DNA of 64,000 nt from Gymnopus androsaceus JB14. Taxonomy: Eukaryota > Basidiomycota > Agaricomycetes > Agaricales > Omphalotaceae. Every line of letters begins with the position of its first letter. Position 1 is the stretch's first letter. Under the pieces are notes generated by a model. The model was not told the origin of the DNA. It was given only the letters and a program-made list of their open reading frames with translations, and ran no database searches. Where the stretch lies: NCBI GenBank assembly GCA_009733575.1, contig ML769520.1, positions 111,576 through 175,575 of the forward strand, read 5' to 3'. Made by a program: the position numbers and the translations under genes. Below, piece after piece: positions 35,519-48,703 of this stretch.

Positions 35519-38500
35519 TCAGATATTCGCATCAACGATGGCAATAAGCCGAGCTGAACCTGTGCCCGATAAATGGCCACTGTCCAATACTCTTGCAGAA
35601 GCGAGTATTTCGAATCGACCATGGCAGAGGAAACAGACTGCTATCTCGACCTCACGACTTTGCTTGGCCTCTAGTCGGCCAACAGGTATGTCACACAGAA
35701 CACCGTCATGAATGAAATGCTCCCTTGGGTCGATGCTCACGTCCACCGTGAAAACGAGACTACTACCTGTATGTCGACTGGTTAGACTGGAGTCATGATG
35801 CGCTCGAGGTGGGACTTACTGGTCAGATTTGTGACTTTAATGCGGATGTAGACAAGTTCGCTGCATGGTGGATGGTATTTTCCTGCCACCTGCTTTACTG
35901 GAGAATCCGTCGAAGCTCCAGCTCTCACGAGCGATAGTAATATGCCAGCTTTCTCAGTGCGCAAAGTATCCAACATTGTCAATGTCAGCCTCTGTTGCCG
36001 AAGAGAAAGATCCCCATATCTTGTTCCTCCAGCCTTGACGAAAAGAGTAAGCTAAAGGAGATGGTCAAGGGCAAATGCACCATACCTCTCGCCATTGACA
36101 GCGTAAACTGTTGAATAATTCCTCGCGATACCAAAACAGCTCGCGCTGCATTTTCTGCTCCGAATCTGACAGTTTCGTCTTGTCAACAACAAACTGTCGA
36201 TCGGATAGAGTCGGTATTGGTCTAGAAACATGTTCGTCTGATAGTAGGAACTTCTTCAGCGGAATAACAAGTCTGGGGGAATTTTGAGTAAAAGTATAAA
36301 CAGTGGTACCAAAGTCTTACCTCGATGTTGAACCAGGAGGAACATTGACCAGAGTCTCTCCCCAGGAAACTTCTATAAATTTGTCAACCTTGGGAGACTA
36401 AAAAGAAAGGGCGTTAATTACCTTTCTGTATACGTTCTATTGACACCTCGAAAGGAGTCCCATACGTATTTCTGACGTCCACAGAGAATAGACACCATGC
36501 TCCCTTATCCTCGACGAAGAGATTTGAATTATTATTTGTGGACTTGTTATCGAGTTCCATGGGATACGAAGGATACGGCAAAATGTCCATTCCATGGCAT
36601 TCGAGCATACGATACACCGTTACCATCAGAGGATACGATAGTTGTCGCGTGTGGAAAACCGAACTCTCCCCGTCATCAGGAGAGTTGCGGTGTATGTAGG
36701 AATACGAAGCATGGATTGTGCCTTCCGTACTACAAAAAAAAAATTCTTTGAGTACTTTGGTGAAGTGGGATCGACAGGAGATTTACCAGCCAACTTTTCC
36801 GAAACAGTTGATGGTCAAAGTCACCTTGCGCCCCGAACCAATCGTGACGGAATCACTTTTATTCCAGGAAAAGACCGGCCTGTGAATCAACGCATACTCT
36901 GTTTCGTAGGTTTCGAAAACAGAAATATCTCCCTCTGCCAATGCTTGCTGCGCCGGAGTTATCGTCGAGTCATCGAACGCCAGTCGAACAAAGTCAATCG
37001 GAAGGGGCGATATGTTCTCAAATGTTATGCGAATTGAGGACCTAGAAATAGTTATATGAATTGAGCATACGGATATTTTTATTTACCGAGTACCCACATT
37101 TCACCATCGTAAAGCATGAGGGCACCATGCGTCGCGGTCGTGCGCCGTATCCGAAGTAGAGGCTGTTCTGGTACTACTTTACATTCCAAGAATAGCATGG
37201 CCTTGGATGACCGTGAATTTTCCGTGTTAGGCAACTTGTTCTTCTTTTCCCAAGGGAAACTGTCGAGACCAGAGTACTTGAAACGACCGGCGTTACAAAG
37301 AGCATCACTACGCTTCTGAGCAAGACGTTCCTCTTCTTCCTCCGTTGCTAAAGGAAGGACAAATTCACGCGACACGCCACCTGGTGCCTGTACAATGCAA
37401 CCTCGAATGACAAGAGCACCTGTCTTCAACGCCTTGCCCGAAAGTATAACGCGGTGATAAGAGCGTGCGGGTACGACAAGAGGAATTGGGTCAGATTCGA
37501 AAGGAGCCCCGGAAGTACTGCCAGTTCCAAGTTAGGTGCAAGGTCTCCGGAAAAACAAACAAGTCATACCTGAGTGATAACGACTGGAACTCCAAATCGA
37601 ATACATAGGGGTTCTGGACGATTACGATGAACTCCAAGGTTTCTCCTTGGACGACTAAAGGTTTTCCCTAATCATTTGGGTCAAGAATGAACGAACACAA
37701 TCAGATGAACGCGAACCTGTACGACATTCATTCTCCTGGGGTTGTACAGAAAGGGGTCTGTGCCACCGGTAAGAATTGCATTGGAGTCTGATGATCTGGG
37801 CTTGAGAGCGGACATTGGTTTCTCAATGGGTAGTCGAATAAAGGGTAAACTACCGAGATATCAGCAAGGTGAATGGATGTCAGCCAAACACAACTCACGG
37901 CGCCAACGCTATACTTACGACAGGTCTTCCTGACCAGTACTCAACCGCCTTCATCGCACCTCTCCGTCTTGCTGTTTGCATAGCGCGTGCGGCGGTGGAG
38001 TAAAGATGGTACTGATCTCCCGGTTCTAAAAATTCCTGCAAGGTCTTCAGGGACGACAGAGCATACTGGGCTACAGCCAAAAAATCTTCAAAGGCAAATT
38101 TCAGGATATGTCATTCGGTGACGTCAATTCCTGTTCCCTACCTGGTAGAGCCTCAGCAACAGCTACTGATTCCCGTACAACACCTATCTGGAGTTCGGGC
38201 CACCCAAATGGTTCTCGGTATACATCGGAATCATCCTCGACTTGACTCCCCGGCTCTGCATTGACATCGACCATCTGTATAGCATCCAGGTTGACACCAA
38301 GCACTTTACAAACATGCTTGAGCAACTTTAAAATGCTCTCGTTACCGTCCGAGCTTTCATTTAATCTAATCCCAACGCTTCCCTTATTCCCAAATGACCG
38401 CATATTAGTGTGAGCATCCTCTGAGCGCCCACATACGATTAGGTCCAGTATACAGCCTAGGACCTCACGTAGGATGTACGACTCCTTCCGGCGGAAGCCT

Positions 38501-40139
38501 AGACATGAATATGTGCTAGCGATAGCTTCGAGAACGCTCACGCGTTCACGAGGTCCAAGATGCAGCAGCCAAGGTCCGTGAACTTGTGCGAGGAGCGAAG
38601 AAATGGCTGCTCTCGATATACCCGATATAGAACTTAGGCGTTCTAGGTTTGCCCAAGTTGTGCTCTCGCTGTGGGTCAGAGTCGGAGGGAGGTAAGGTGT
38701 TGGTCCGGGTTGTAACATGGTTGTAAAAGCCAGTGGGCCCCAGCCTTTCGCGGACCATATTGCGAAGAGTAAAGATGTCTGCCTCAATACACAGCAGCAA
38801 TACAGGTATGATAAAAGTGGGTAGTTTTCGGGATCGGATGGGGGTACTTTGAAGTATAGAGTGGTCGCTTGGACGAGTCTATCGGTGATTTCGGCCCAGG
38901 GATCTCGACCTGCACTAGTCGAGGTTTGCTAGAGACGTATTATCAGATATGTACCATCGCTCAAGTGAAAGGGATTGTACCAAGCCATGTCCTGCGGACC
39001 ACGCATCGAGAATTGGAATTGTGGCCATTCCCTCGAGTGCAGAAGCGTGCCATATTGAATCCAAAGGCGATTTCAAGAGTTGGAGTGCCTCCGTATACCT
39101 GCCGAGGGTCGAAATGAGTCGATCTTGTACAGGTTGCAGGAATTCTTACCATATTACCGCGTCTTCTGTCCTCCCTGCAAGTAGGAACAAGTCGGCCATG
39201 ACTTTGAATAACCTTCCGTGACTTGACGCTGCGCCAATACCACTTAATCGTTTCCTCACGGTTGGTACACCAAGCGAAGAGTTTCGTTTCATGGTAGGAG
39301 CTACTTTGGATAGCGCCGTTTTTGACATATCGGGATGGCTATTGTGGGACGGAAGTGGTGGGAGTGAATCTTTGCTGTCAAGGGAAGGCGGCATGTCTGA
39401 CGGAGCAGGAAGGGAGGGGAAAAGTGACGCGTTCAGATACTCGTTACCGAGAGGACTTTCTAATCTTTGGATCTGCCAATCAGACGATTACTCGAGAGGT
39501 AGTATATCGTGTGAGGGTACAAGACTTACCAAAACTCCAAACTCGCCGAATACTTTGGAGCATATGTCGCCCAAAAGCGTTCCAATGTGTAGTTTTCGGT
39601 TTCCCATCATTTCGGGGAAAACTACTAGCTCGGGATGTTGGTCTCTGGACGATATACCAGCAGAGGCTCCTTCTTCGAAAACAAAACAATTTCTTGCCAG
39701 CGGATATATTCCTCCAGCGGGAAACATATCGAGTACTGTGCTATTGAACTGTGCCAGAACATCTGGCAGAGATTCGGAACGAGAGCATGTGGCTACGCCG
39801 ATGACAGCGAGAGGGAAATGAGATGGTCTTATTAAAGACAAGGCTTGGTGTGAATGCGGAGGCGGATGAGAAGGGAAACTGAGGTGAAGATATCCAGTCG
39901 ATAGAGATTTTGGCTGGAAACGCGCTATTTGAAGAATAAGAAAAAATAATATAGGTTCAAACTGTAATAGACGTACCCCTTTCGTCCTTGGTCCCTTCTA
40001 CAGCTATATCTCCAAGTCTGATGGCTTCGAAACTACGAATCTCCGAGGCATATTGCTCAAAAGTCTGTTGTGAAATTGCTCCAATTGGAACCAGCAAGAT
40101 ACGGATTTGGGCGAGGCTGGCAAAGACATGAGTGTCCAT
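35519..40139 (-). CDS. TRS120: TRAPP-II complex subunit TRS120 (TRAPPC9 family)
   Basis: Large subunit of the TRAPP-II complex, an exchange factor for Golgi Rab GTPases. The start MDTHVFASLAQIRILLVPIG at 40139 is followed by FEQYASEIRSFEAIRLGDI, typical of the family's N-terminus. Helical and then beta-rich (Ig-like) segments follow: ALSLIRPSHFPLAVIGVATC, SLGVPTVRKRLSGIG, WGPLAFTTMLQPGPTPYLPP, FPWEKKNKLPN, VEVTVYRMLECHGMDILPYP and, at the end, GRFEILASARVLDSGHLSGT. About 4.6 kb with multiple introns gives roughly 1,300 residues, normal for the family. The gene lies next to VPS55, also a late-secretory/endosomal factor. The minor intron joins in the middle were not all resolved. Confidence 0.88.
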
Positions 40140-40227
40140 AGGACAATTGCCCTTTGAGAGATGAGAAATTAAATAATATGCCGAATGAGATGATGGAAGT
40201 ATGTATGCAACTTTGCCACATTAGGTC

Positions 40228-41471
40228 ATGTCCAAGCTTTCCTTCTCCCTCAACAAGCCCAAAACTGCGACACCTGCAGCTCCATCTTTTAAACAACCTG
40301 CAGCCTTTTCTGCCTTTGACGAAGATGCGCCAGTCGATGCTGCACCCACTGCAAGCTCTTCCTCTTCCCGCGGAAATGTCTCTGCCAACAAAAAAGTTCC
40401 TCGCTCAGAATGTCCTCACTTCCAAAAAGCTGAAGAAACAGATGGAGGAGGAGAAGAAGGTTGATTCTACAGTATACGAGTACGATGAAGTCTGGGATAA
40501 GATGCAGCAGGCGAAACAGACTCAAAAAGAGGCAAAGGAGACAGATCTTAAAAACCCCAAGGTGCGCTACTTGAGCTCAATCACTTGTAGTTTTTAATCT
40601 GACGTTCTTTAACAGCCTAAATACATACACAATTTGCTCATCTCAGCAGAGACACGGAGACTGGATCATTTACGAGCGGAAGAGAAGCTGATGCAGCTGG
40701 AACGGTTAAGGGAAGGAGACGAATTTGCAGACAAGGAGTCATTTGTGACTCAGCGTACAAAGACCAGATGGAAGAAGTCCGCAAAGCGGAAGAGGAGGAG
40801 AACAAGAGAGAAGGTGGGTAAGAACTAGCATTTCCATCGTACTCGACTAACTCGACTCTTCAGCACTCAAAAAGAAGGCGGGCGGAAGCTCAGGCTTGGC
40901 TCACCTTTATCGCAAAATGCTTGAGGACTCTGAACAAGCTCATGAAGCGACAGTAGCTGCCACACAGAAACCTACCATTGGTCCACAAGGTCCAATGCCG
41001 AACATGACTATAACAAAGCCTCCTGACTTTACCCCAATGTCAGACTTGGAGCTTGCCCGTGTAGCTCGAGAGGAAGGCAAAGAGGTCGAGTTGAACGATG
41101 ATAACCAGATTATTGACAAGCGTGATCTCCTGGCCGGTGGCTTGAACTTGTCTGGCACCAACACTCGGAATCTCAACAAGCGGTCTACGAATAAACCTAC
41201 CACGACCGCAGAGGAGAATGCTCAAGCTCATCGAGCTGTAGGGACTGCTGCCAGCAGGAGAGAGATCAATGAGAGAAGGGCGCGGGAGATTGAACGACAA
41301 ATGGAGGAAGAACGCGAGCGTGCTCAGAAGGAACGAGAAAGGGAAGAGCACGAGGCGACGATGAGAATCGTCGCCAAGAGGAACAACGAAGAGGATGTTC
41401 AGAGTGCTCGTGCTCGCTATCTAGAGCGAAAACGACAAAAGTTGGAAGAGCCTCAGGCGACTGTCGAGTAG
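40228..41471 (+). CDS. Nuclear speckle splicing regulatory protein 1-like (NSRP1/CCDC55)
   Basis: The start MSKLSFSLNKPKTATPAAPS leads to an Ala/Ser-rich N-terminus. The conserved DUF2040 region follows: KKLKKQMEEEKKVDSTVYEY, DEVWDKMQQAKQ, an intron at 40562-40615, then PKYIHNLLISAETRRLDHLR, LERLREGDEFADKESFVT and a charged coiled-coil. The C-terminus is a long Arg/Glu helix ending KRQKLEEPQATVE. The family acts in alternative splicing in the nucleus. Two single-base frame breaks are apparent: in an A6 run at 40390-40395, where SANKK changes frame to FLAQNVLTSKK, and near 40750, where FVT changes frame to SAYKDQMEEVRK. The gene is divergent with TRS120 across only 88 bp. Confidence 0.85.
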
Positions 41472-41594
41472 GAGTATTTTCAATATTTTTTTTGTAGCAT
41501 ATACATGTATGATGAATAATAAGTCCAAGAATTGTAAAATACACTGGAGACATGCTAAAGAATAACCATAATGTTCGAGTCCCATAAGCTATCG

Positions 41595-44500
41595 CTATCT
41601 TCTTCTCGGTCCTCTTCTAGTTGTGTAAACGTTTCGAGTATCCGCAAGAGGCACTGGAGGCTGAGACTGAGCTGCCTTGGCAGTAGCCTTTTTCAGAGTG
41701 GGTATCGACTGCTGTCGACTGTGCGTTGGGCGAACAGGGAAGGATGTGGAAGTCGAAGAAGCGGAGGATTGAAGAGAGTTTACCATAGGAACTTCTGTTT
41801 CGCTTGGGACTGGCGAGTGGGACCGAGAAAGAATGGGTTCCGCGTCCACATTCATGGGATCAGATTCCACAGCCGCCACTTCCCCATCGTCAGCAGGAAG
41901 GGGGAGATGTTCGGCCAAGAACGTCTCGCTACCAACCGCAGACATGCCTTGACTCCTCCATGCTGAGAGAAGCGTTGGCCGGCTCTCCGTCAACTCCCAT
42001 TCGTCGACATATCGCCAGGTGCGTTTCCGTGGCGTAGAGCCGGTCGGGACGTCTTCCCTAGTGCCCTGGTCAGACAGCGCCATCGTTGCTTTCTGCACCA
42101 TAGACACATGTGAGGTGGTCGCCGTCTTATACGCTGCTGATATATCCACCAAAGCAGAGCTCTGCGAAGGAGTCAATCAGCGACGATTGCATAAAAGTAA
42201 CAGAAAGGGAGCTTACGGTGGCTTCAGTTTCGTTAGCGAAATTTCAATATCTGCTGAGACGGATCCCAAACCACCATGCAATGCAGTGTAGTGAGACTCA
42301 AGTTCGCCGTTCAAACGTTCAGTGTTGTCGAGTCTTGCTCTCTTGGACCGGGAATGGCGCGTAAATGCTTTGGATTACGGTCAGTCTAGAATCCTCAAAA
42401 GCAAAAGTATACTCACCATCATTGGAGGAGTTGGTCATTTGCAAAGTTTGCTGCTGAATCTCGCTAGAAAAGACGTGGACGGAATCCGTCATCGTCTTTT
42501 CGTTATCCCGGATCCGACTGTGCATCGAGGCCTTTGCGTCTTTCAAGACCTACAACGACGGTTAGCGACCTACACCTAAATCTAAATGTCAAACGAACCT
42601 TTAGTGAGCCATCTTTCGTTCTCTTCGCATCAGACCGAGCCTGGTCGGAGACTGCAACCATCGACGATCTCTCTCGCTCCAAAGACGATACTGCTTGGCC
42701 GTGGTTCTGACCGAGAGCCTTCATCTCATCCCCAGCAGCAACATTGGCTTCCTGCATCGAGGAAACAGCCTCTCGAAGCCCGCGATCCTGCTCATTAACA
42801 AAGTTGACGAGCAAGCCCGAAACTTTCTGCAGCAAGTTATCCTTGGCTTTATTCGCGTCAATCTTTTGTTGTTGAACCAAAGCCACAAGCGCACGATTCT
42901 GTTCCCGGAGTCGCTCCACCTCGCTCTCTGTCGACTGCTGAACGATGTTACTGGCTTTGACAAGTGTCTCCTGCTCGCGTTCAAAGAACTTGGCAGTCTC
43001 CTGTAAACATGCTCCAATATGCCATGGATACCCTTTACTGCAGCATGAGCCTCGGAGAAGGTCTGCGAAGAGGTTCGATCAAGTTCTTCGTGCGTGTGTT
43101 TGCAGGTTTTCTGAAGGGTCTCGGCCCACAAACCAAAGCCAGTGTTGAAAGTCTCGAAGGTGTCCTTGAGAAGTCCTTCAAGGGAAGCCAGAGCCTCGGT
43201 TTCAGCTCCATCATGCGTACGAATGACCTGCATAGTTTCTTCAACGTTTTGTAGCTGTTCGGTGATCCGAGTCGAGTAGCCCTCAAGAGCCTTCATCTGG
43301 GAAACTCTAAACGATTCAGTGTTCTCCCGGAGTTGAAGAGTACGCTGGCCAGAAGAACCAATAAATTCGTCGAGAGAACTCGTCAACGACTTTGAAGCCG
43401 TAGACAAGGTTTGAGTGTACTTGGCGACGGCCTTGGAATTTGAGTCCAAAACAGATGACTTGCGCTCTATAGAGAAAACGTTAGAGGATATCAGTAGAAA
43501 GAGCAAAACAAACGGACCAAGTTTCTGGAATAGTCCAGACACATCCTGAATACTCTCTTTGGCGACAGACTTCAACCCTCCGGCCACGGTGTCCAAAGCG
43601 CTTTCGGTTTTCTGGTGTGCTTGACGCACCACAATTTCTTCTTCCAAAGCAACCTTGACTCCTTTCAACTCCTCCTTCCTCTCAGTCAACTCCTCCTCAG
43701 TGTTCTCAAGACGCTGTTTCGTCTCCTTCAGCTCCGTGTCGCGTTTCATCAAAAGACCAATGCTCTGTTCAAACTCCTCGCGAACAACTCTCATCTGGTT
43801 CTCGATGATTTCTACCTGCTTCTTCGCCTCCTCGATCTCCGTTTCCCGCAATTCCCGCTCAGCATCCATCTGCGCCCAGGTCTCATCTGAGAAAAAGATA
43901 CCATTCTTTTCTCGAGTAGCAAGGACGTCCGCCTTGAGACGCTCGATTTCTGCAATGTACTCCTTTAGAAGGGAGTTGCGCGTCATACGCTGGTTGATTT
44001 CGGGCTTGTTGCGGATTGACCTGGCACTCATCGCATAGTCCAAGGTCGAGAGAGTTTCTTCCAAGTTGGAACGAGCAGGAGAGACGGTAGCGATGATGGA
44101 GGTTTTGGTTCGACCTCCCAAGGAATCTTGGAGTATTCGCGTCAGTTTGGATTCACTGTAGAAAGGTGTCAGTTGATAATACCGAAGGAAATAACAACGG
44201 TCTCACCGATAGGGCACATGCTGAGCTTTTTCGACCAAAGCATTGATGACTCTACCGAGTGTCAGTAGACTCTGGTTGATCATGCCAGCTTCTCTAGCCC
44301 TCTTATTCTCTGCTCCCGATCTTCCAATATTTTCAGAACCGGCAAGATCGACCATGTTTAGCTTTCCAATCCTCAGCAAGTCTTCGCCTACGACACCCGC
44401 TTCTTTGGTATGCACGGTGAGAGAGAATATGGAGTGAGAACGACTGGAATGGTCGTTGAATTTCGTAGCTGCTATCTGACGCCGTTCACTTCCTTTGGTG

Positions 44501-45384
44501 AGAAGAGCAAGCGCATCCGCTGAGCTTTTGACCGGAATCTCCTCGATGCCCTGGATGATGACACCCCGCTTGTTGGCGTCGTCGAAGATCTTGATGTTGG
44601 AACTACCGCCATTCTTGGCGGCATCCTTGAAAGCCATACCCATCGGCTGGGTAGCTCCAATCGGGGCTGCGAGGTCATTGGCCAAGAGGTCGCGTAGTTC
44701 CTCGTTATAGAGTTCTATGTAGGACACGCGAACGCTGAAATCCACCTTGGACTGTTCCAGCTGGTGAAAGAGACGGAAGAGAACTCGAGGAATCATTCCT
44801 GCATGAGCAGAGGGATTGCCCAGGGGCGTTGGAACGAGATCACCCTGCATTGTGTACCTAGGAAGAATGAGAGACGAGAGCGAGGGATATATTTTAGTCG
44901 CTTACGTTTTACCGGTTCCTGTCTGACCGTATGCAAAGAGCGTGCAATTATAACCCTCTAAAACTTGTTCAAGCATAGGACCAACAACGTCGTGGTATAT
45001 CATTGCTTGATCTGCTTGTGGTCCATAGACCAAATCGAAAGGATAGGTTCGAACAGGAGGAAGCTGGGGAACTCCAAGAGTAGATGGAGCAGCTGTTGTT
45101 TCGATAGAAACCTGGTTGCTTTTCGCTCCTGCTGAGGTGACGATTATGGGCGAATTATCCTGGACTTCGCGCTCAGAACGACTTCTGCAGCGAATGATAA
45201 CTTGGATATTAGTATCGGCCTCGTCCGAATATTTGTGCTGCTTGTTTGGAACTACAGGCTCGGGATGATCTTCAGCAGAACGCGTCGAAGACATTACAGA
45301 GCGAGATCTGGGAGGATTGGGAGGAGGCATGGTTGAAGATGAGCTCGCCTTTGAGCGAGATGGAGGAGGACGACGGGTATTCAT
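41595..45384 (-). CDS. Kinesin-5 (BimC/Eg5/Cin8 family) mitotic motor
   Basis: Plus-end-directed tetrameric kinesin that slides antiparallel spindle microtubules. The motor domain includes [14 protein letters not shown], the P-loop GQTGTGKT split by an intron from YTMQGD, switch [12 protein letters not shown], switch [17 protein letters not shown], and [16 protein letters not shown]. The neck and long coiled-coil stalk follow, and the tail contains a BimC-box-like [16 protein letters not shown]. The end is a basic TTRRGPRRR at 41595. The ATG at 45384 ([12 protein letters not shown]) is chosen; an in-frame ATG at 45411 is possible. Near 43014 one base seems missing, changing HGILE into the frame that gives [15 protein letters not shown]. 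The gene is divergent with ELF1. Confidence 0.93.
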
Positions 45385-45572
45385 CGTTGTATTTAACCTA
45401 GAGATGGTCAATGAATGAAAAGATCAACGGAGCTGCCGCGGACCGAATCCAACTTGAGAGTGCACGTGGTCGAGTTGCCGGCTTTTCTGCCGGCGATGAC
45501 ACGGCTCTGGCTGAGTGACTTCCGTCGTTCACTTCCGATCCCAGCTTCAATCTATCCTGTACCTAGACGAGG
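45385..45572. promoter_or_regulatory. 188-bp divergent promoter, kinesin-5 / ELF1
   Basis: The two start codons face away from this gap. No specific motif is recognised. The shortness implies a shared promoter. Confidence 0.45.
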
Positions 45573-45956
45573 ATGGGTAAACGCAAAAAGTCATCCAGAA
45601 AGCCAGGTCCGGCTAAAATGAAAGTGCCTCTTGGTTTGTAAATTCATTAAATGGTCTTGTGCAGTATATGTCTCATTCTTCTTCTCTCAGATACGACCTT
45701 TACATGTCTCTTTTGCCACCATGAAAAATCTGTAACAGTACGAATCGATAGGAAGGAAGGATTTGCTCAGCTCGTTCTGTCGAGTCTGTGATCAGCGATA
45801 TCAAAGCAAAGTTAATCGTGCGCACAAATGATTTTACACCTTTTCGACATGCCTCTCAACTCCTGTTTTGCAGATCTCACTGAACCCATAGATATCTACA
45901 GCGAATGGATCGACGCTGCAGATGAAGCTGAAAATGCAGCGGGTGCAAGGAAATGA
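45573..45956 (+). CDS. ELF1: Transcription elongation factor ELF1 (ELOF1 family)
   Basis: Small zinc-ribbon protein that binds elongating RNA polymerase II. The start [20 protein letters not shown] at 45573 has the expected basic N-terminus. After an intron at about 45634-45689 comes [20 protein letters not shown], then [13 protein letters not shown] and, after a second intron, [20 protein letters not shown]. The two CxxC pairs form the zinc site. Product about 90 residues, as usual. Oddity: an extra C at 45777 breaks the frame immediately before the second CxxC; without it all parts join. Given how conserved this protein is, an assembly indel is the simplest reading. Confidence 0.9.
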
Positions 45957-46405
45957 GTGGAATGGACCCAACAGGGTAGCAGGAAATTGTATGCTATCGC
46001 AGCAACAAGTGTATGTGAAAGAAGAGGATGAAAGGAACTCGTATTCGATGTCTCCAAAGCTATAGCCTCCGTATCGCGCTCGCGAGACACAAGACTCACA
46101 CGACATTTTCCCTCCTCGATGGATAACTTGGATATATTGTACGAAGCAGCACAGCTTGTATTAGATTCAACGGCCCCTGATGTCGCCCTGATGTGACTCC
46201 TTCCAGAGCAATAGGATATTTGCCTAGCCCCATACGAATGCGTATACCCGTAAGTAATTTGGGCAGATTGTAGCCTCGTGTGCGCTGCGACTCTCGTCTT
46301 CCCTTCATCGAAGTTGCTGAGTGTAGAGTCTTGTACCGTGTGGTAGCAACTAACTTCAATGGCTATGGCCAGAAGCTCTGATAGTGGAGTCGGAACCACA
46401 TACAG

Positions 46406-47087
46406 TTGTCGGGGTGCGTTCATTGTACCTCCGAGTCGTCTCTACTCTCGGAATCATACACATTCGACTCTCGGCCATACCACCCACGGTGTAAACTGGC
46501 AAGCGATATTAGAATCATTCCATGTCCGGATGGCCTCACTCTAGTCTTTTTTCATGGTGGTAGCTTTCACAAAGAGCACCGAGAGCCGGTGATAGATGAC
46601 TTGCTGGTCCTTCTTCCGTAGTCGCAGAATGGATTGAAAGCAACCATCAGGATTCGAGAAATGTGGGCGATCGACACGCCGACTTCGGGAGATTCAGCAT
46701 TGCTTAACGAAGAAGCCCTTCGGTGGGGTTATGAATCTTGTGAGTAGTACTTATGGTAGTACCTAGTAGTATTATTACCGGTTAGAAGAATTCTCTTGAC
46801 TCACGTTTGCTGGATAGTTCCATGGCACGAATACGGTCGCAGTATCCATACTTTTCTGACTGGCCGGGTCGCACTCATGCTGGATTCAATTTGCAAGGCC
46901 CAGTCGTTCCCAATATCGACTTTTCTTCTCATATATTGGTTGGGATTGGACATTCCAAAGGCGCAATCTCGCTCGTCCTCTCACTAGATTACTTTCCTTC
47001 TATCGAAGGACTTTTTTCTTCGGGTATCCTCGTGGAACCCATGATGATAATGAACGAGAAGGCTGCGGCTGCTGTATTCACTGTCTA
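46406..47087 (+). pseudogene. Truncated alpha/beta-hydrolase (Abhydrolase_6 type)
   Basis: Recognisable pieces in order: ESYTFDSRPYHP, DGLTLVFFHGGSFHKEHREP (oxyanion HGG region), IREMWAIDTPTSGDSALLNE, FPWHEYGRSIHTFL, and the nucleophile elbow VGIGHSKGAISLVLSLDY, then GLFSSGILVEPMM. Three faults are visible: an in-frame TAG at 46620-46622 (flanked by sequence that continues in the same frame), a frame change near 46860 after FLTG, and loss of everything after VEPMMIMNEKAAAAV, so that the family's Asp and His catalytic residues are missing. The 3' break at about 47.09 kb coincides with the change to repeat-rich DNA. No ATG start is obvious. Probably a relic, although some faults may be assembly errors. 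Confidence 0.7.
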
Positions 47088-48703
47088 ACCGACGCGTATA
47101 CGCTCTCAGATCTCAGCGCCCGAGCGCCTATCTTATCTTCCGATAAGCTTGCTTCGCTATAGGCTTATCCCGGACATAGTCAGATATCCTCCCTCTGGTA
47201 ATCTAAAAGCAACTCTCAGAAAGTTCCACATCGACGACAGCCTGAGGTTGGAAGTTGACCTTCTGGGCTTTGGACTTCTTGCTCGAATTCTTGCATTATT
47301 CGAGCTAAAGTGGTAGAATATTGTTCACCCAATTTCCAAAGGATTGACATCCGAGTCTTAGCATAACGGAACAGGAAGACTACCACTACTACAATACATT
47401 CAAATTAAGAGCATCTGTGTTCAAGAAAAAATCAAACAGCACTTGACATTGTGTAACCCAGTAGTTCTACACTGGAAATGAGGACTGGTGAGGATAGCCT
47501 ACTGAGTAAGTGGTTGCCAAGTGGTTGCCATATTAGTCCTCCATCCGAGTCACAGTCATATCCAGCTTTGTTGCCTAATTTCTGACTGTGACAGTCATGT
47601 GAATATACTAAAACATGCTACGGTCAATAATACATGACCTACAAGCCTCCGAAATTAATAAAAAATGAACAAAATGCACTCAAGCACTGTTTAGTGCCGA
47701 AAATTCACAGTAAAACTTTGGGATGGTGCAGAACTTCAATGAGGCTCTCAATTGCTTTGCTTCAAGTAGGAAAGATGTAAGTAGTGTATATCAATGCCTC
47801 AAACTTTTTCAAGGCAGAATTTTTTAAAGTATCTCAAAAAAATGTTTTTCCCCACCAAAGTAGTTATAATACATTGTAGTTCAAGCTTTAGGTCCTCCAT
47901 GTTGATTTTTTTTTTTTTTTTTTTTGAAGGTTTAGTGCCCAAAATTAATTGCGCATTTCTGGCGCATTTCTGGCGGGTGTTGGCACCTACCAATTGTTGG
48001 AATAAAGTCCGAACAGTGACTTTAGTCTGGTCTATAGACTATTAGCAGAAAGCCTGAGAAAACACACAGGGAATGATAAAATTGTAAGTACAATACTCTA
48101 TATACAATTTCTACTGATAGGTTGAACTATCTAGGCTATGTGTCATATCTACTAACCAAACAGATAAGGTAAAATAATGGCTGCGGCGCATCAAGTGTGT
48201 ACTAAACGGAATCAGATAGGGTGTACAGGTCAATTGCTATCTCCAACGCCAATATCACCAGACATACAAGCTATTAGCTATCTCTTGGATATCTTTCTCC
48301 ACCTTTTGCAAACATTTTGTCCATAATAAAAGCACAACATGAACATTTTTCTTGCCAGGTTATTGAACCTAATCTAGATACATAATGCCAGCTTTGACTG
48401 GGCCAAATTTGGCGAGAGCATTACCTTAGGCATGTGAATTTACATACATAACAGCACAGAGGTAGAGGAAGACAAAGGGGGAGTTGAGGGAAGCAAGTGC
48501 ATCGGCAAAAATGGTCTGGGCCCAGACTATTTTTCCTGATGTGTCAGTAGCAAGGTACTTACAAGTTATAGGGAAATTAGATAAATTTCTGTCCCACAAT
48601 TTTTTGCTTACAATCCAACATGCAGTATAGTCTATGAAAAGGTATTGAAAAGTAACATTTGAAAAATAAAATGGTTGTCAAGTTATTGGGAAAAAAAAAG
48701 ACT
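47088..48703. other. Start of repeat-rich, AT-rich DNA
   Basis: No gene is supported. The region is AT-rich, with a T-run of about 20 at about 47908-47927, a duplicated AAGTGGTTGCCA (about 47509-47532) and small inverted repeats (CACAGTCA...TGACTGTG near 47550-47600). It follows the broken hydrolase and precedes the NLR gene's 3' end, and probably holds decayed mobile DNA I cannot classify. Confidence 0.45.

Noticed and set aside
41571..41600. tRNA B-box-like GTTCGAGTCCC
   Set aside because: It lies just before the coding end of kinesin-5 and no matching A box or cloverleaf can be drawn around it.
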